NCBI GenBank assembly: GCA_021018815.1
Contig: JAITYX010000025.1
Location: 6,248,001-6,312,000, forward strand
DNA: 64,000 nt
Direction: 5' to 3'
Origin: Talinum fruticosum
Lineage: Eukaryota; Streptophyta; Magnoliopsida; Caryophyllales; Talinaceae
Positions 47,481 through 58,589 of this stretch are shown here, piece after piece. A program made the position numbers and the translations under genes. Within the stretch, counting starts at the first letter, position 1. Every line of letters begins with the position of its first letter. The notes under the pieces were generated by a model, which searched no databases, was not told where the DNA came from, and saw only the letters and a list, made by a program, of their open reading frames with translations.

Positions 47481-48014
47481 TGGACCGACTCAAAAAGGTT
47501 TTTTTTATTTTTATTTTTGCACCCATACAAGGATTATTCGCCGCTCTTCACCTATCTCTAGAGGCTCACAAGTATATGATTAAATTTAAAACAAACACAC
47601 TCGTTCAAGTATTCAAATGAAGACAAGGTGCCACCTAATAGTCAACGATCTATGGTCAAAAGAAGGTTAAGACTAGGTAGGATACATGGTGACTCATAGT
47701 CCGAGGATTTAGTCTTACGTGTAGGGCACAACAAGAAAAATGCTAGAATCCTCGGTGCCTCTTGGTAAACCAAGAGCATGTGCTATGAGGGAAAAGGTAC
47801 CGCCTCCGTTGGCAATCAAGTCTAGTTAGGCCTACCTCGGACGCAGTAGGAGCCTCTTACCAAAAGTGTTTAACAAGGGGTAAAATGATCCTATGGTCCA
47901 ACAATGATAATAAACTACGTTCAAAGGTTGTTAAATGCAGGATGCCTAATCTAAATACATTATTAAAACTCACTACTCAAATTTTCAAGTTCTGTCCTCT
48001 TAATAAGTGGTTTA
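47481..48014 (-). other. 5' leader of the Tat element
   Basis: Between the tandem array and the primer site. It is collinear in parts with 60-619 at the left window edge (for example the 'gcatgcaaatgaa'/'gtattcaaatgaa' and 'aataagt' segments). No ORF. Confidence 0.6.
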
Positions 48015-48032
48015 TCCCCGATGGAGTCGCCA
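48015..48032 (-). other. Tat-type primer-binding site
   Basis: Minus strand TGGCGACTCCATCGGGGA, one base after the 5' LTR. The form is as described for Ogre/Tat elements (tRNA-Arg type). Confidence 0.8.
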
Positions 48033-48033
48033 C

Positions 48034-50136
48034 TATAGGAACCACGACCTTGGGTCCACCGGGACCGGACCGAGTTTCCCACGAACCGGCCTAAGGGTTT
48101 TTAAAAGTTGAAAAATGATTTTAGGGTTTTGAAGATGTGACCTAGAAAGTGGGGATGAACCTCTTATTAAGGTTTCGAATATTATTAAATCGAGTTTAAA
48201 TGAATTAAATCATATTTGAATGGCGGTTTTATTAATTATTTTATTTTGGCAATTATTTTCAGAATTCCCGATATATTATTTCTTAACCGAAAAATAGAAA
48301 TTAGGGTTTCTGTTTATGTCGTGAGGCTTTAGGGCCAAACCGGTGTAAAAACACCTGTTTGGACCGAAGCCTTGCCTACTTACCACTCAGTGTAGGTGGC
48401 AGCCTGCACATAGTGGTGGTCGACGTTAGCCGGGGACCAAGGTTAAGACAGTCAGCCTCGGCCTCGGCCTAGCTTGGCATATCCAGAACCTCGTTTCTTA
48501 TAATTAAATAAAAAATTAGATGGGAGGTAGATTCAAAGGAAATAAATCAAAAGGAGTCACTAGTCGGTTTTTAGGAAAGAAAAACTAACAAAAACAAAAT
48601 AAGTTTGCTCTTCTAATCTTAGTATGGGAAAATTAAGACTAAATGAAGCTAAAAATGGCTCTATCGGTCTTTGAACCGAGAATCGGATTCGAAGGCAAGA
48701 ATACAAAGCATAGGGATAAGCCCTTCCGTTCGCCCGTCCCAAAACGACCATTACTAGTTCGAGTCGTGATTTGAAATAATTTACAAAACACAAGCAAACA
48801 ACATGCTAAACGAAATTAAAAGCAAAACAAACATAATCGGAAAGCGGTAAAGGCGTAAATGAAAAGCGATAAAGAAAGTAAAAGCGAAAAGAAAAGCGAA
48901 AAGAAAAGAAAAGGAGAAATTAAAGGATTACAATAGGCGGGGAGGAATTAAAGGCGATGCAATTTTCTCCATAATACTGAAAACGATAAAAGCATAAAAT
49001 ATAAATAAATTGTAAGAAGTCGAAAGTGAATCTGGTGCCCTCGGGTTGTCCCATCTACCGATCCGGATCTTGGATCTAGATATGGTGATGCGACGATGGT
49101 GAATAGAAAGAGGCTTTTTGTAAGTTTTGAGTGTAGGTAGGTAGAGGATTTATGAATGATGAAGTTTTCGGGTTCAGATTTGGTTTGAATAGGGAGTAGA
49201 ATAGAAGTAGATTAAAAAGTGACTAAGAGATCATAATACATATGAGAGTATTCAAGTAACTCTTAATCAAGTTTTAGCAAGCATGATGCTAAGGGATGAG
49301 CCATTACTGAAATGAGAATATAAGCTCTCTATTTAAAGGGAGAGGTTAGGTCAAGGAATGACCTAGGTTTAGCTCTCGGCCAGCCGTCCAGGATGAGCTG
49401 AAATCTGCTACAAAATCGGGGCAAGATAATGTGAAGATTGAACCGAATAAAACCGGATAGAAATGGTTTAGGGGCGCCGGCCACAAAAGGTTTTTTTTTT
49501 TTTTTTTTGGTTACGTGCCCTCCTCGCTGCAATAGGATTCCTTAGCCCAAAACACAGCATTTCAAGGTGATAAAGCCGGTAAAGGGCGCCGGCCATGTTG
49601 AGCTTTTCTAGGGTTTTGTGCCCTTTACGTGCTGCAACAGATTCCTTGGCCAAAACACATCGTTTTGAGGTGAGAAAGTTGTACGGGGCATTGGCCACCA
49701 AGTGATGTCGTTTAGGAGAAGAAGCTCCTAGTCTCGGGCAGACTGTCTTAGAGCTTAAACGCAACACTTTGATACTTGTGATCATTAAATGCAACGTCTA
49801 ATGCTCGTCTTAAGGTGGTCAATTCCATGTCCGGTTCAACTGAAGTGAAATGCAAAATTCTAAGCCTAGAATTTCCCTATATGCACCACTCGGACTTCGG
49901 TTAACTCTGGAGGCCTTGCCCGAGCTTGGACCGTCCGAAAGAAAAAGGGATTTTTGGAACGATCTAAGACAAAAGGCTATTTATGTGGTGTTGGGTGTTT
50001 TTGTGGTTTATCGGCTTCCTTGAACCAATCAAATTCGATCAGTGATCCAAATCCTCAAATAGAACTCGAGATTTCATTATCGGATCAAAAAATAAATAAA
50101 AAGAGAAAAGGTAAGACACTTTTTAGGTGTCTCGTA
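48034..50136 (-). repeat. Tat-type 5' LTR
   Basis: 2103 bases, TATAGGAACCACGA...GGTGTCTCGTA on the plus strand. The TATA box of the partner is changed here (TTTAAATAGAG near 49326). A 20-base T run lies at about 49491-49508. The extra 'cg' in CTCGTA marks a small change at the terminus. Confidence 0.87.
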
Positions 50137-50145
50137 GATACCAAT

Positions 50146-51567
50146 TGAAGATTTGCTAAGTGAGAGTCCAAATCACCCTAGAAGGGGGTGAATAGGGTGT
50201 GATGGAAATATTGTGGAATTAAAAGATTTTCTTCTTAAGTCGAACTTAGAAATGTGGAGTTGAGTCTAGATTGGACTCAAAAAAATAAGAACAAAGTAAT
50301 TTATGTTGAAACCCTCCCGAGGAAGAAAACCACGAGACAGTGTCAATCTAGACACCAAGTTAAATCCATTGTTTTGAATCCATAAAATACAAAGGACTCG
50401 ACTCACGTAAATTTTTCCCTTAGATAATTCAATACAAGTTTTTCCTAGGCACAGAATATCCTTTATCTATCCTCGTACTTCCTAACTAAGTTAACCTTTA
50501 TAGATGGGCACAACCGAGCTGAGTTACCCCTTATATCTCGGTCAAGGAAAATTATAGAAGAATTGAGTAAGAATTTAACTGATTACAAGATATCTTGTTT
50601 TAACTCATAAGTTGAAAAAACTAAGTACGGAGTTAAAAACAAGAAAGATTGAGTATATGATTTTGTTCCCGAAATCTTCGAACTCTTGTGAAGTGGCTTC
50701 TATTTATAATCAGCAAAGCGGATAACCTTGTGTCTCGGTCTTGACTAGGAAGCTTCACTAACTATTGTAACGGATAGTCCGAGTCCCTCGGAAATAGAAT
50801 CGTTGTGAAGATAGACATTGTGCATTGATCCTTGTCTCAAAAAGTAATCTAACCCACTTGTTGTGACTGAAAACTAGGGTAGAAAAAATCGTTAGACTTA
50901 AAGTTAAAGTTTACTAGAAATGGAAACAAATAACCCTAATACGGTGTCCGAGTCATCCCGAAAATGTGGCTTTTTGTGTGCTGACATTTAATGGTAAGAA
51001 ATCGATTATTTTTTCTTTTCAAATTCATATTAAATAATTTTTAACAACCTCCAAAAATAAATCAAAGTGGCACTCAAAGTATAAAAATACTTTGGTCCAA
51101 GATTAGTCATGGATATAAATGAATTCAAATAATTAAACACTTGAATATCCTCAAACTATTTAAATGGAATTTTTGAAGTCTAATAATCAATATGTTTCAA
51201 TTCCATTTGTGTCTCTCGTTAGGTGATAAAAGAGTTAGAGAAATATATAGACACAATTCATCATATTTGCCATAAGATAATTTCAGTTAATTAAGTCTAG
51301 CTTAAGTTAGAATTAACGCAGTAATTCCGATTTAACTTTTGCGATGAGCCGCTTGGAATAACAAGTTGAACTTATAAAATTATTTAGTCAAGATGTATGT
51401 CCGAGTCAAATCCGAGTGGGTTAGAAATCCAAAACTAAGTGTTCGATCAAGCATAGCTTTCTAAGTGGGTCCGACAAAGATGAAAACTTAAACATAGACT
51501 TTCTAAAGTGTGTGAATGACTTGAATTCAAAACTATTAAGAGAGATAGATTCATATCTAAGTCTTCA
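50146..51567 (-). repeat. Sirevirus 5' LTR
   Basis: 1422 bases, TGAAGATTTG...TAAGTCTTCA on the plus strand, collinear with 30114-31544. Minus-strand TATA box at about 50699-50710 (tctatttataatc). Confidence 0.88.
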
Positions 51568-51723
51568 AAGCGTTATCAAAAGAATGAGAATATTTTTGAT
51601 CGCATCAAAAGAGTGCTAGGGCTAAAGGCAAAACCACAAAGTGTAGAGCAACATGATCCAACTCTAGAACAACAAAATACCATGGCTAATAATGAGAACA
51701 TTGTAAGAAAGCCAGCAGAGTGA
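51568..51723 (+). pseudogene. LINE ORF1-like protein, 3' part after the insertion
   Basis: Continues the zinc-knuckle frame cut at 30113: RYQKNENIFDRIKRVLGLKA, then KPQSVEQHDPTLEQQNTMAN and a stop (TGA at 51721). The frame is open across the whole piece, which supports the idea that 30114-51567 was inserted into an ORF. The rest of the LINE is displaced by the chromovirus that starts near 51873 or lies beyond the window. Confidence 0.7.
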
Positions 51724-51872
51724 TCAGTGCAAATTGTGGACATGTATTGCAACAAAACTCCTCTGCAACCCTAAGAGATATGGTGTTAGAGGATGGCCAA
51801 AAGGTGAATTCCGATAATCTAAACTCTAGGAGTGAACAAGGGGTGGATAATGGATAATATCATAATTTAGAA

Positions 51873-51927
51873 TGTGAGTGTGAAACCGACAATTTTTTTT
51901 ATTATTATATTGATATTATTATATTGA

Positions 51928-52004
<77 letters not shown>

Positions 52005-52114
52005 TGATATTATTGTTATTATTAATATCATTATTATTATTGTTATTATTAGCTAGTATTAAGAGTGTGTTAATGGTAATTGACATGTGGAAAATTCTAA
52101 GTGTCACATAGTAT
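51873..52114 (+). repeat. Chromovirus 5' LTR, left part
   Basis: Shares with 63754-64000 the (ATT)n tract, 'attgatattattgttattat', 'aagagtgtgttaatggtaat' and 'aaaattctaagtgtcacat'. It is interrupted by the hAT element after CATAGTAT. Confidence 0.85.
51928..52001. repeat. (ATT)n microsatellite in chromovirus 5' LTR
   Basis: More than 20 trinucleotide units; the same tract occurs in the 3' LTR. The poly-isoleucine ORF over it is an artefact. Confidence 0.95.
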
Positions 52115-52779
52115 TAGCGCTGGCAAAAAGCCGACCGACCCGAATAACCGAATTTGTCCGACCCGAAAAAATGGGGTTTGGTCACAATTTTGTGACCGAA
52201 TTTAAAATTCGGTCATTCGGACATGACCGAATAGTAAACCGGGTCGGGTTCGTGTATTGAGGGGAAATTCAGGTTGACTCGAATTTTTAAAAATCGGGTT
52301 CGGACAAATTCGGTCAATCGGACCCGTCCGAACCCGAATTGCTTTTGCGTACAAAATTAGGCTACATCATGCATAATGCCCAAAATATAAAATGGTGAGC
52401 ATTGCAGGCCTGGCCGGGGCGGTTTAATGGAGTTTGGGCTGCCAAAATGTAATGGTTTCTAGCGGCCCATAACTAAACCTAATTCTAGATGCTTCATCTC
52501 TCTTACACTCCAAGATAAAAGCATAAAGAAACCTAATTTTCATTCAAAAACACATCCGATCACTGCCCCTCCCACTCGGTCCCACCTCCGTGACCTCCCT
52601 CTCTCCCTTCGACGCCTAGAAGCCACCCTCCCTCCACCTTCTCCACCCTCCAGCCGCCTCTCGCTCTACCTCTAGTATGCGCTAGTCACTCCCTCAATCC
52701 TCAATCAATTCCTCGCTTTCTCTCTCAAGTCACCGAATTTATTTGTCTTGTTTATCCAAGTGACCGGATCTTATCGGTC

Positions 52780-52900
52780 CCGCCATTGGTTGCCACCGTT
52801 CGTTGCCGCCGTTGGTTGACACCATTCGTTGCCACCGTTGGTTGCCACTATTCGTTGCCGCCGTTTCTTTCCTACGTTCGTTGCCTCCGATCATTGCTTT
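52780..52900. repeat. Minisatellite of about 15 bases in the hAT 5' region
   Basis: Repeated 'cgttggttgccaccgttcgt' / 'tgccgccgttggttgacacc' pattern, units of 14-16 bases, about eight copies. The following 'caacaggtaaatctg' at 52909 looks like a splice donor, so this may be a 5' UTR exon of the transposase. Confidence 0.7.
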
Positions 52901-53639
52901 ACTCTTCTCCAACAGGTAAATCTGAACTTTTCACTTTGCCATGATCGGATTTGTTTGTCCTATCCCTCTTTGTCTCTGTATATGTTCATGCGTGTGTGTT
53001 TCATGGTTTTCCAGTGCGTGTTCATGGTGTATATGTTCTTTTTGTGTGTTTGTCATTCATTGCCTACCTGCCGCCGTTCGTTGCTTTTATGAATTCTAGA
53101 TCTAGGGTTTTGTAGTTATGAATTTGTGAATTTTTTTTAATTGTCTAATTTTTTATTTCATGAATTTCTTTCTCGTATTTTTCTAGTTCTAGTACAAATT
53201 TGTACCAAAAATTTCTAGATCCGTATTTTGATTTTTTTCTACCGCCGTTCATGTGTAATTGTCTTTTAGATCTAGCATAAATTTGTTAATTTTTCTAATT
53301 TTGTCTTCTAAATATGGTATTTTGATTTTTATTCTCCGATCGAATTTCTTAATTTGACAAACGGCTAGCTGAGAATTTTTGTCTCGATTTTTTTTTTGTT
53401 GAGATAAACCGCCCTCCGAGAATTTGTTTAGTTTAAATATGTAAAAATAATTAACTTCACAATCTCATAAAATATATATGTAGAAATTTGTATTGTATAT
53501 AATTTGTAAACTGTAAATTGTATTCATCAATTCCTTTAATTTGCATGTCTATTTTTTTTTTGTTTCGATAATTAATTTTTTGTTTTTTTTATAATTTAAA
53601 AATTTTCCGATCTCTCTTACCATAACTCAAAAACGGAGT

Positions 53640-54241
53640 TTGAAAACCCTAAATAAAAAACTTTAGACACCTCAAAAACAGAGTTCGAAAACCCTAAATA
53701 AAAACCCTAGACACCGCAAGCCCAAAAACGCAAGCCATAACCGAAACCCTAAACCCCAAATCCTAAATAAAAACCCTAGACCCCAATAGCCTAATACCCA
53801 ATCCCAATACCGCAAGCCCAAAACCGCAAGCCCTAACTGAAACCCTAAACCTAAATAAAAAACCCTAGACCCCAGCAGACCCAATGCCCAAGCCCAAAAC
53901 CAAAAGCCCAAAACCCAAAGCCAAACCCTAAAACCTAACCCTAAACCCTAAGCCCTAAACCCCAAACCCCAAACCCCAACCCCTAACCCCTAACCCCCAA
54001 CCCCTAACCCCTAACCCCTAAACCATAACCCCTAACCCTAAACCCTAACCCCTAACCCCTAACCCTAACCCCTAACCCTAACCCCTAACCCTAAACCCTA
54101 ACCCCAAACCCCAAACCCCAAACCCCAAACCCTAAAGCCTTAACCCTAAACCCTAAACCCTAAACCCTTAACCCTAAACCCTTAACCCTTAACCCTACAC
54201 CCCAAAAGTCCATACCCTAAACCCTCAACTCTAAACCCCTA
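53640..54241. repeat. Telomere-like CCCTAA/CCCTAAA block inside the hAT
   Basis: About 600 bases of degenerate ccctaa, ccctaaa and cccctaac units, densest at 53925-54200. It lies just upstream of the transposase start (54275). The Trp/Gly/Leu-rich minus-strand ORF at 53672-53911 is its translation. The plant telomere repeat is TTTAGGG; here the units vary in length, so it is an interstitial, decayed or slippage-expanded tract. Confidence 0.85.
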
Positions 54242-54274
54242 ACTACAATTTTTTAATTGTTTCGGTTTGATATT

Positions 54275-56510
54275 ATGGAAACAATTGATGTTGATGTTCT
54301 TTCTAATTCGGCGAAGTGGTAAGTGTTCTATCTTACTATTTTGTTTTATTGTTACTTTTCTGCTAATTTTAATTATTACAATTTTTTCTTGTAGAATGTC
54401 AATAATACCACCAATTCTGTAATTAAAGAGCCCACAAAATCTAGTGTCACAAGACTCGGCACGAAGAGAAAGAGGAAAAATCGATCGAAGTTTGGGATTA
54501 CTTTGAAAACTGAAGGAAGGAACATATGAGGTTGAGGAAGGTGATGACTACAAAAAGGGTAAGTGTTTGAGTTGTAATACTATCATGATTTGCGATGGAA
54601 GGTATGGTACTACAAACCTTAAGCGTCATATTAAAAATTGTTTGAAGTTGCAAGTCAAAATGATGTGAAACAAATGCTTTTGACTGGTGGTATGTCAATT
54701 AGAGGGCCGAAACTAGATAATAAAATATATAGGGAGTTTCTTGCAAAAATGATTGTGCGTCATGAATTGCCTTTTTCTCTTGTTGAGTATGAAGGTGTTA
54801 GGGATTGTCATATCTATCTAAACCCCGATGTGAAGCATATTTCTAGAAATACCGCAAAAGCCGATATATTTAAACTCTACCAAAGGGGCAAGAGTCATGT
54901 TATGGATTTGTTACGATCATGTTCGGGTAGAATTTCGTTAACTTCGATTTCTAGGGTTCTTGTACATCGATTCATATATGGCCATCACTCGCTCATTTCA
55001 TTGATAAAAATTGGAAGTTTCAAGATTTTATTCTCGCTTTTATTGTTTTCCTCCTCCCCACAATGGGCCAGCAATCGGTGAACACTTTTCTAAATTGTTG
55101 GGTGAAAGTGGTTGGAACATTGAACACAAGTTGATAACTATTACGTTGGATAATGCCACCAATAATGATACATTTGTTGGTACATATAAGACTAGATTGT
55201 TGTCTCGGGGTGCTTTGGTTGGAAGGGGAAGTTTTTTAGAGTACGATGTGATGCACATGTAATTAACTTAATTGTGAAGTCTGGTTTAGAGGAGCTTCAT
55301 GAGGCTATCTCTAAGATTAGAGAAATTGGAAAATATTTGAAGGGTTTATCTGCTAGAGTTGCTAAGTTTAATGAAGTCTGTAAAAGCTAAGAAAATCTCT
55401 GTTGTTAGGAAACCGAAACAAGATTCCTTCACAAGGTGGAATTCCACATTTCTTATGCTTGAGTGTGCTTTATTTTATAGGGGTGTCTTGTCTCACTTGG
55501 CCATAATTGATAAGCACTATACTTATTGTCCTTTTCCCGATGAATGGGGTAAAGTTGAGGTATTTTGCAAGTTTTTCAAGCTGTACTTTGACTTGGCCAA
55601 TCTGTTTTCGGGAAGCAAGTATCCTACTTCTAATTTGTTCTTTCATGGTGTGTGGGCCATCCAACACCATTTGCAAAAAGAGGTTCCAAATCCCGATCCT
55701 TTTATTCAAGTAATGGTTGTTAGAATGCAAAAGAAGTTTGATAGTTATTGGCAAGAGTGTAACTTGGTATTGGGTATTGTTGTTGTCCTAGACCCTCGTT
55801 ATAAGATGAAGGTGGTTGAGTTTGCTTATGATAAACTCGTATGGGTCCGTTGAGGGTGTAAAGAGATCTAAATTAGTTTATGATAATCTACTTGCTCTCT
55901 TTAATGAGTATGTTGTTGACATTACTACCGATCCAAACCCACCATCACCATTATTACAAGTGCAGCCTTCTACAGCTTTGCATTCAACATCGGCTACTTC
56001 TCGTTTATATTCTAATGTAAGTAATTTTTGTTATATAATTATTGCAAAAATGTGTAAGTTTGTTAAGTAATTTTTATTCTTGTTTCATTAACAATTTAAT
56101 TGTCTTTTTGAATATTTGTTTTGTTCATTAGATATTGATTTTATCGTTTACTTATTCTATCTAATTTGTTTTGTAAGGATTCTGAAAATTTTGTGAATTC
56201 TTCCAAATTTGGTGAACGTAAATAGAGCTGGATTTATATTTGGAGGAGCCTCTCATTGATCGTATCTGCAGATCTAGACATCTTGCAATGGTGGAAAATA
56301 GTACAGTATTGTTAGCCTTGTCTCACCAATCTGGCTCATGATATTTTATGTATTCCTATCACCTCTATTTCTTCCGAGTCCGCCTTTAGTGTTGGTGGAA
56401 GAATCTTAAAGCCTTCAAGAAGTTCATTGTCTCCTAATTCCGTAGAAGCTTTGATTTGTGCTCGTAATTGGTCTGTTTGGTTTGAAAGGTATAACGTTTT
56501 GTAAAGTATT
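54275..56510 (+). pseudogene. hAT transposase, decayed
   Basis: The likely start is METIDVDVLSNSAK at 54275, with an intron 54319-54394 (gtaagt...ttgtag). Then come EVWDYFEN and a BED zinc finger with C-x2-C and H-x4-C (about 54558-54645). Catalytic-domain pieces follow: YREFLAKMIVRHELPFSLVE, GVRDCHIYLNPDVKHISRNT (54720-54860), TRWNSTFLMLECALFYRGVL (about 55440) and YKMKVVEFAYDKL (55800). ELDLYLEEPLIDR is near 56225. The C-terminal dimerisation block is SSESAFSVGGRILKPSR with NSVEALICARNWSVW (56375-56485). This is the RICESLEEPER/DAYSLEEPER-type arrangement. Stops and frame changes occur throughout, so the element cannot move by itself. Confidence 0.85.
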
Positions 56511-57450
56511 TCGTGTTATTTTAAGTGTTTTTCAGTCAGTTTGCTAATTAATAATTATTTACCTTCTTTTTAGAGGAGGATCAAGGACATATAGATCCTT
56601 CCAAATTGGGTAATCTAAATATTGATGTTGATCGATCTTGTTCAAGTTGGTTCGGACTAGGCAATTGATGAGAGTTAAGCCTTAAAGGTATGAATTATCA
56701 TTTAGTTTTTTAAGTACTTTATTTTTAATCTTTTATATATTTTTTGTAATTTGAAGTTATCATTTTTGTTTAGATTTTAATTTTGTTTCTCTTTATCGGA
56801 GGTACCTTTATATGAAGAGTTGATTGAATGGTGCAAGTTTGCTATCTCGTGAATAATTTTTTTAGCGCAAGTTTGTTGATTTGAAGTTTATCTTTTCGAG
56901 ACCAAGATTGTTGTGTTGCTATCTTTTTGGAGACCAAAGATTGCTGTGTAATTGTGTTGATGCTTGCGTTGCTCGATTTGCGATTTATTTTTGGAGCAAT
57001 GCTACTCGAATTTCTAAACAATATCTCTAACTCTTAACCTGTCATGATTATTACTTTTGTATATTATGTTTATGCTTGGATGCTTGTAACTAATATTGTA
57101 TGCATACTTGTTTGTATGACTTTTATTTATAAGTTTTTGATGTGTTTGTAATATTTTTTTTAACAAAATAGTATGTAAAATGTAATTTTTAAAGTCCCGG
57201 AACTTAAACTTTATCTAATCTTCATTTTTCATTAATGAATAGCTATTTATATCAGCAATCAAAATATAAATTCGGTCAACTGGACAATCGGGTTCGATGA
57301 ACCTGGACAACCGGGTTAGGGTTCGCGTTTGAAAAGTGCATTCGAATTGAAATTCGGACGGGGTTCGTGTAGTGGTGATTTGTTCGAATGTCCGAATTGA
57401 CCGAACTCGATAAGACCCGAACCCGAATTTTTGCCAGCACTACATAGTAT

Positions 57451-58384
57451 ATTTACAAAGATTGTGGCTAGATACATAAGGATTACTCAAAGGTTAAGGT
57501 CCTTTAGTTTAGGATTAATAGCCATGATAAACCTTAAGGTTTAATGTTACACTTTGGAACTTTTGACTCGACTATACCATTAAACTTTTCAGCTCAAAAT
57601 CCCATATAAATACCCCCTAAACTAGTTGGAAGAGGCACCCCATTTCTAATCTTCACTATATTCTTATCTTACTCTAGTTCTCTACTTCTTAGAAATTTAC
57701 CACAAGTCCTAGAAAGGTATTAAGCATATCAACCTTTTCTCGTAATCTATCTTCCCACTACAAAAAATGTTTATGTGTATTAGTGTCTCAAAGTGTTGTT
57801 TTTGGCCTCATTGAAATTATTGCACAATGATATTGACGGGGTGATCACCTTACTCAAAGCATGCCCATCGTCCATCGCTCATCGAACCTTCAAGAAGGAA
57901 GCACTATCGTCAAAGCCTATTAAAGTTTTAATGGATTATTTTCTTAAACATGGTTTTTCTTCAAAGAAAAATTATTTTTAAAGACTGTTTTACATAATTG
58001 AGTGTTTGGTACTAAGAATTTTTGTTCTCATTCTTTTTTTTATTGTTTTCAGGTAGCAATCAAATGGATATGGGGTTAATAAAGAGTTGGGACGACCACC
58101 TGAAAAGATCACTTTTCTTTTTCCTACGCTTCATTACGTAAATATTGACTATTTAGAAATAATGCTAGTTGTCATTTGAATAATATTTTATTTTAGTTTA
58201 CTTTTTATTTTAATAAATAGCATTTTATCTCTTACTTATCAATTAGAGTATTAGCCTTAAATGTTTTAAACATGTGGCATAACACCCTAAGTTATCTCGC
58301 CTACCTTAAAATAAATTAACTATTATTTTTTTCTTTTAAGTTTCATAAGAAAAAAATATATGAGAAAAAATGTAGGGTGTTACA
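57451..58384 (+). repeat. Chromovirus 5' LTR, right part
   Basis: Resumes with ATTTACAAAGATTG and ends TGTAGGGTGTTACA. It holds the LTR core promoter. The total LTR without the hAT is about 1.18 kb. Confidence 0.83.
57605..57612 (+). promoter_or_regulatory. TATA box of the chromovirus LTR
   Basis: TATAAATA followed within 30-40 bases by a purine/pyrimidine start-like region (ggaagaggcacccca). Position and sequence suit an LTR promoter. Confidence 0.6.
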
Positions 58385-58386
58385 GT

Positions 58387-58398
58387 TGGTATCGAGCC
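58387..58398 (+). other. Chromovirus primer-binding site
   Basis: TGGTATCGAGCC, two bases after the LTR end GTGTTACA; tRNA-iMet type with one base difference. Confidence 0.82.
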
Positions 58399-58589
58399 TA
58401 GGTTTGCCAAAAAAAATAGGTAATATATGAACAAATAAATAAATTGAAAATGCCGAGGGGGTTCAAGGTAGGATTTATTTTATTTATATCTATGTATATA
58501 TTATATTTTTTTCTATTAATTCTTAATTTTTCTTTTGAGATTCTAATTGCTTGATGTTTTTATTTGTGTTCTTGTTTTTCTTAGATGGT

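Larger units (their letters stand above)
41874..50136 (-). mobile_element. Gag-only Tat/Ogre-type Ty3 retrotransposon, nested in Sirevirus
   Basis: LTRs at 41874-43944 and 48034-50136, a primer site (48015-48032) and a polypurine tract (43945-43957) are all placed for minus-strand orientation. The 5-bp duplications GATAC at 41869-41873 and 50137-50141 are perfect. The 4.07-kb internal region has one recognisable coding block, a gag-like ORF (46396-45923); no protease, reverse transcriptase or integrase motif was found on either strand. It carries two tandem-repeat arrays (44396-44695 and 46830-47480). It is therefore non-autonomous and would need enzymes from a relative. Confidence 0.85.
30114..51567 (-). 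mobile_element. Sirevirus-like Ty1/copia retrotransposon with two nested insertions
   Basis: LTRs at 30114-31544 and 50146-51567 begin TGAAG and end CTTCA. The internal order on the minus strand is primer site, gag, pol, then an extra ORF, then polypurine tract, the Sirevirus plan. Removing the Tat element (41874-50136) and the solo LTR (33350-36120) with one duplication each leaves about 10.4 kb, a normal Sirevirus size. The host LINE frame resumes in phase after 51567 (CKK-RYQKNEN). The flanks AAAGG and AAGCG are not identical; they would fit AAGCG with one base lost on the left. The LTRs differ at many positions, so this is older than the copia at 17282. Confidence 0.88.
52115..57442 (+). 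mobile_element. hAT-superfamily DNA transposon in the chromovirus LTR
   Basis: The terminal inverted repeats are TAGCGCTGGCAAAAA on the left and TTTTTGCCAGCACTA on the right, with 'cccgaacccgaatt'-type subterminal repeats at both ends. The 8-bp target duplications CATAGTAT (52107-52114 and 57443-57450) are perfect. The other LTR (63988-64000) gives the uninterrupted site 'gtgtcacatggtatattta', confirming the insertion. It is 5328 bases long, with a decayed transposase, a minisatellite and a telomere-like block. Confidence 0.93.

Noticed and set aside
51919..52107. Poly-isoleucine ORF (also at 63799-63984)
   Set aside because: Translation of the (ATT)n microsatellite present in both chromovirus LTRs.
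53672..53911. Trp/Gly/Leu-rich minus-strand ORF
   Set aside because: It is the translation of degenerate telomere-like repeats; the periodic composition is not a protein family.
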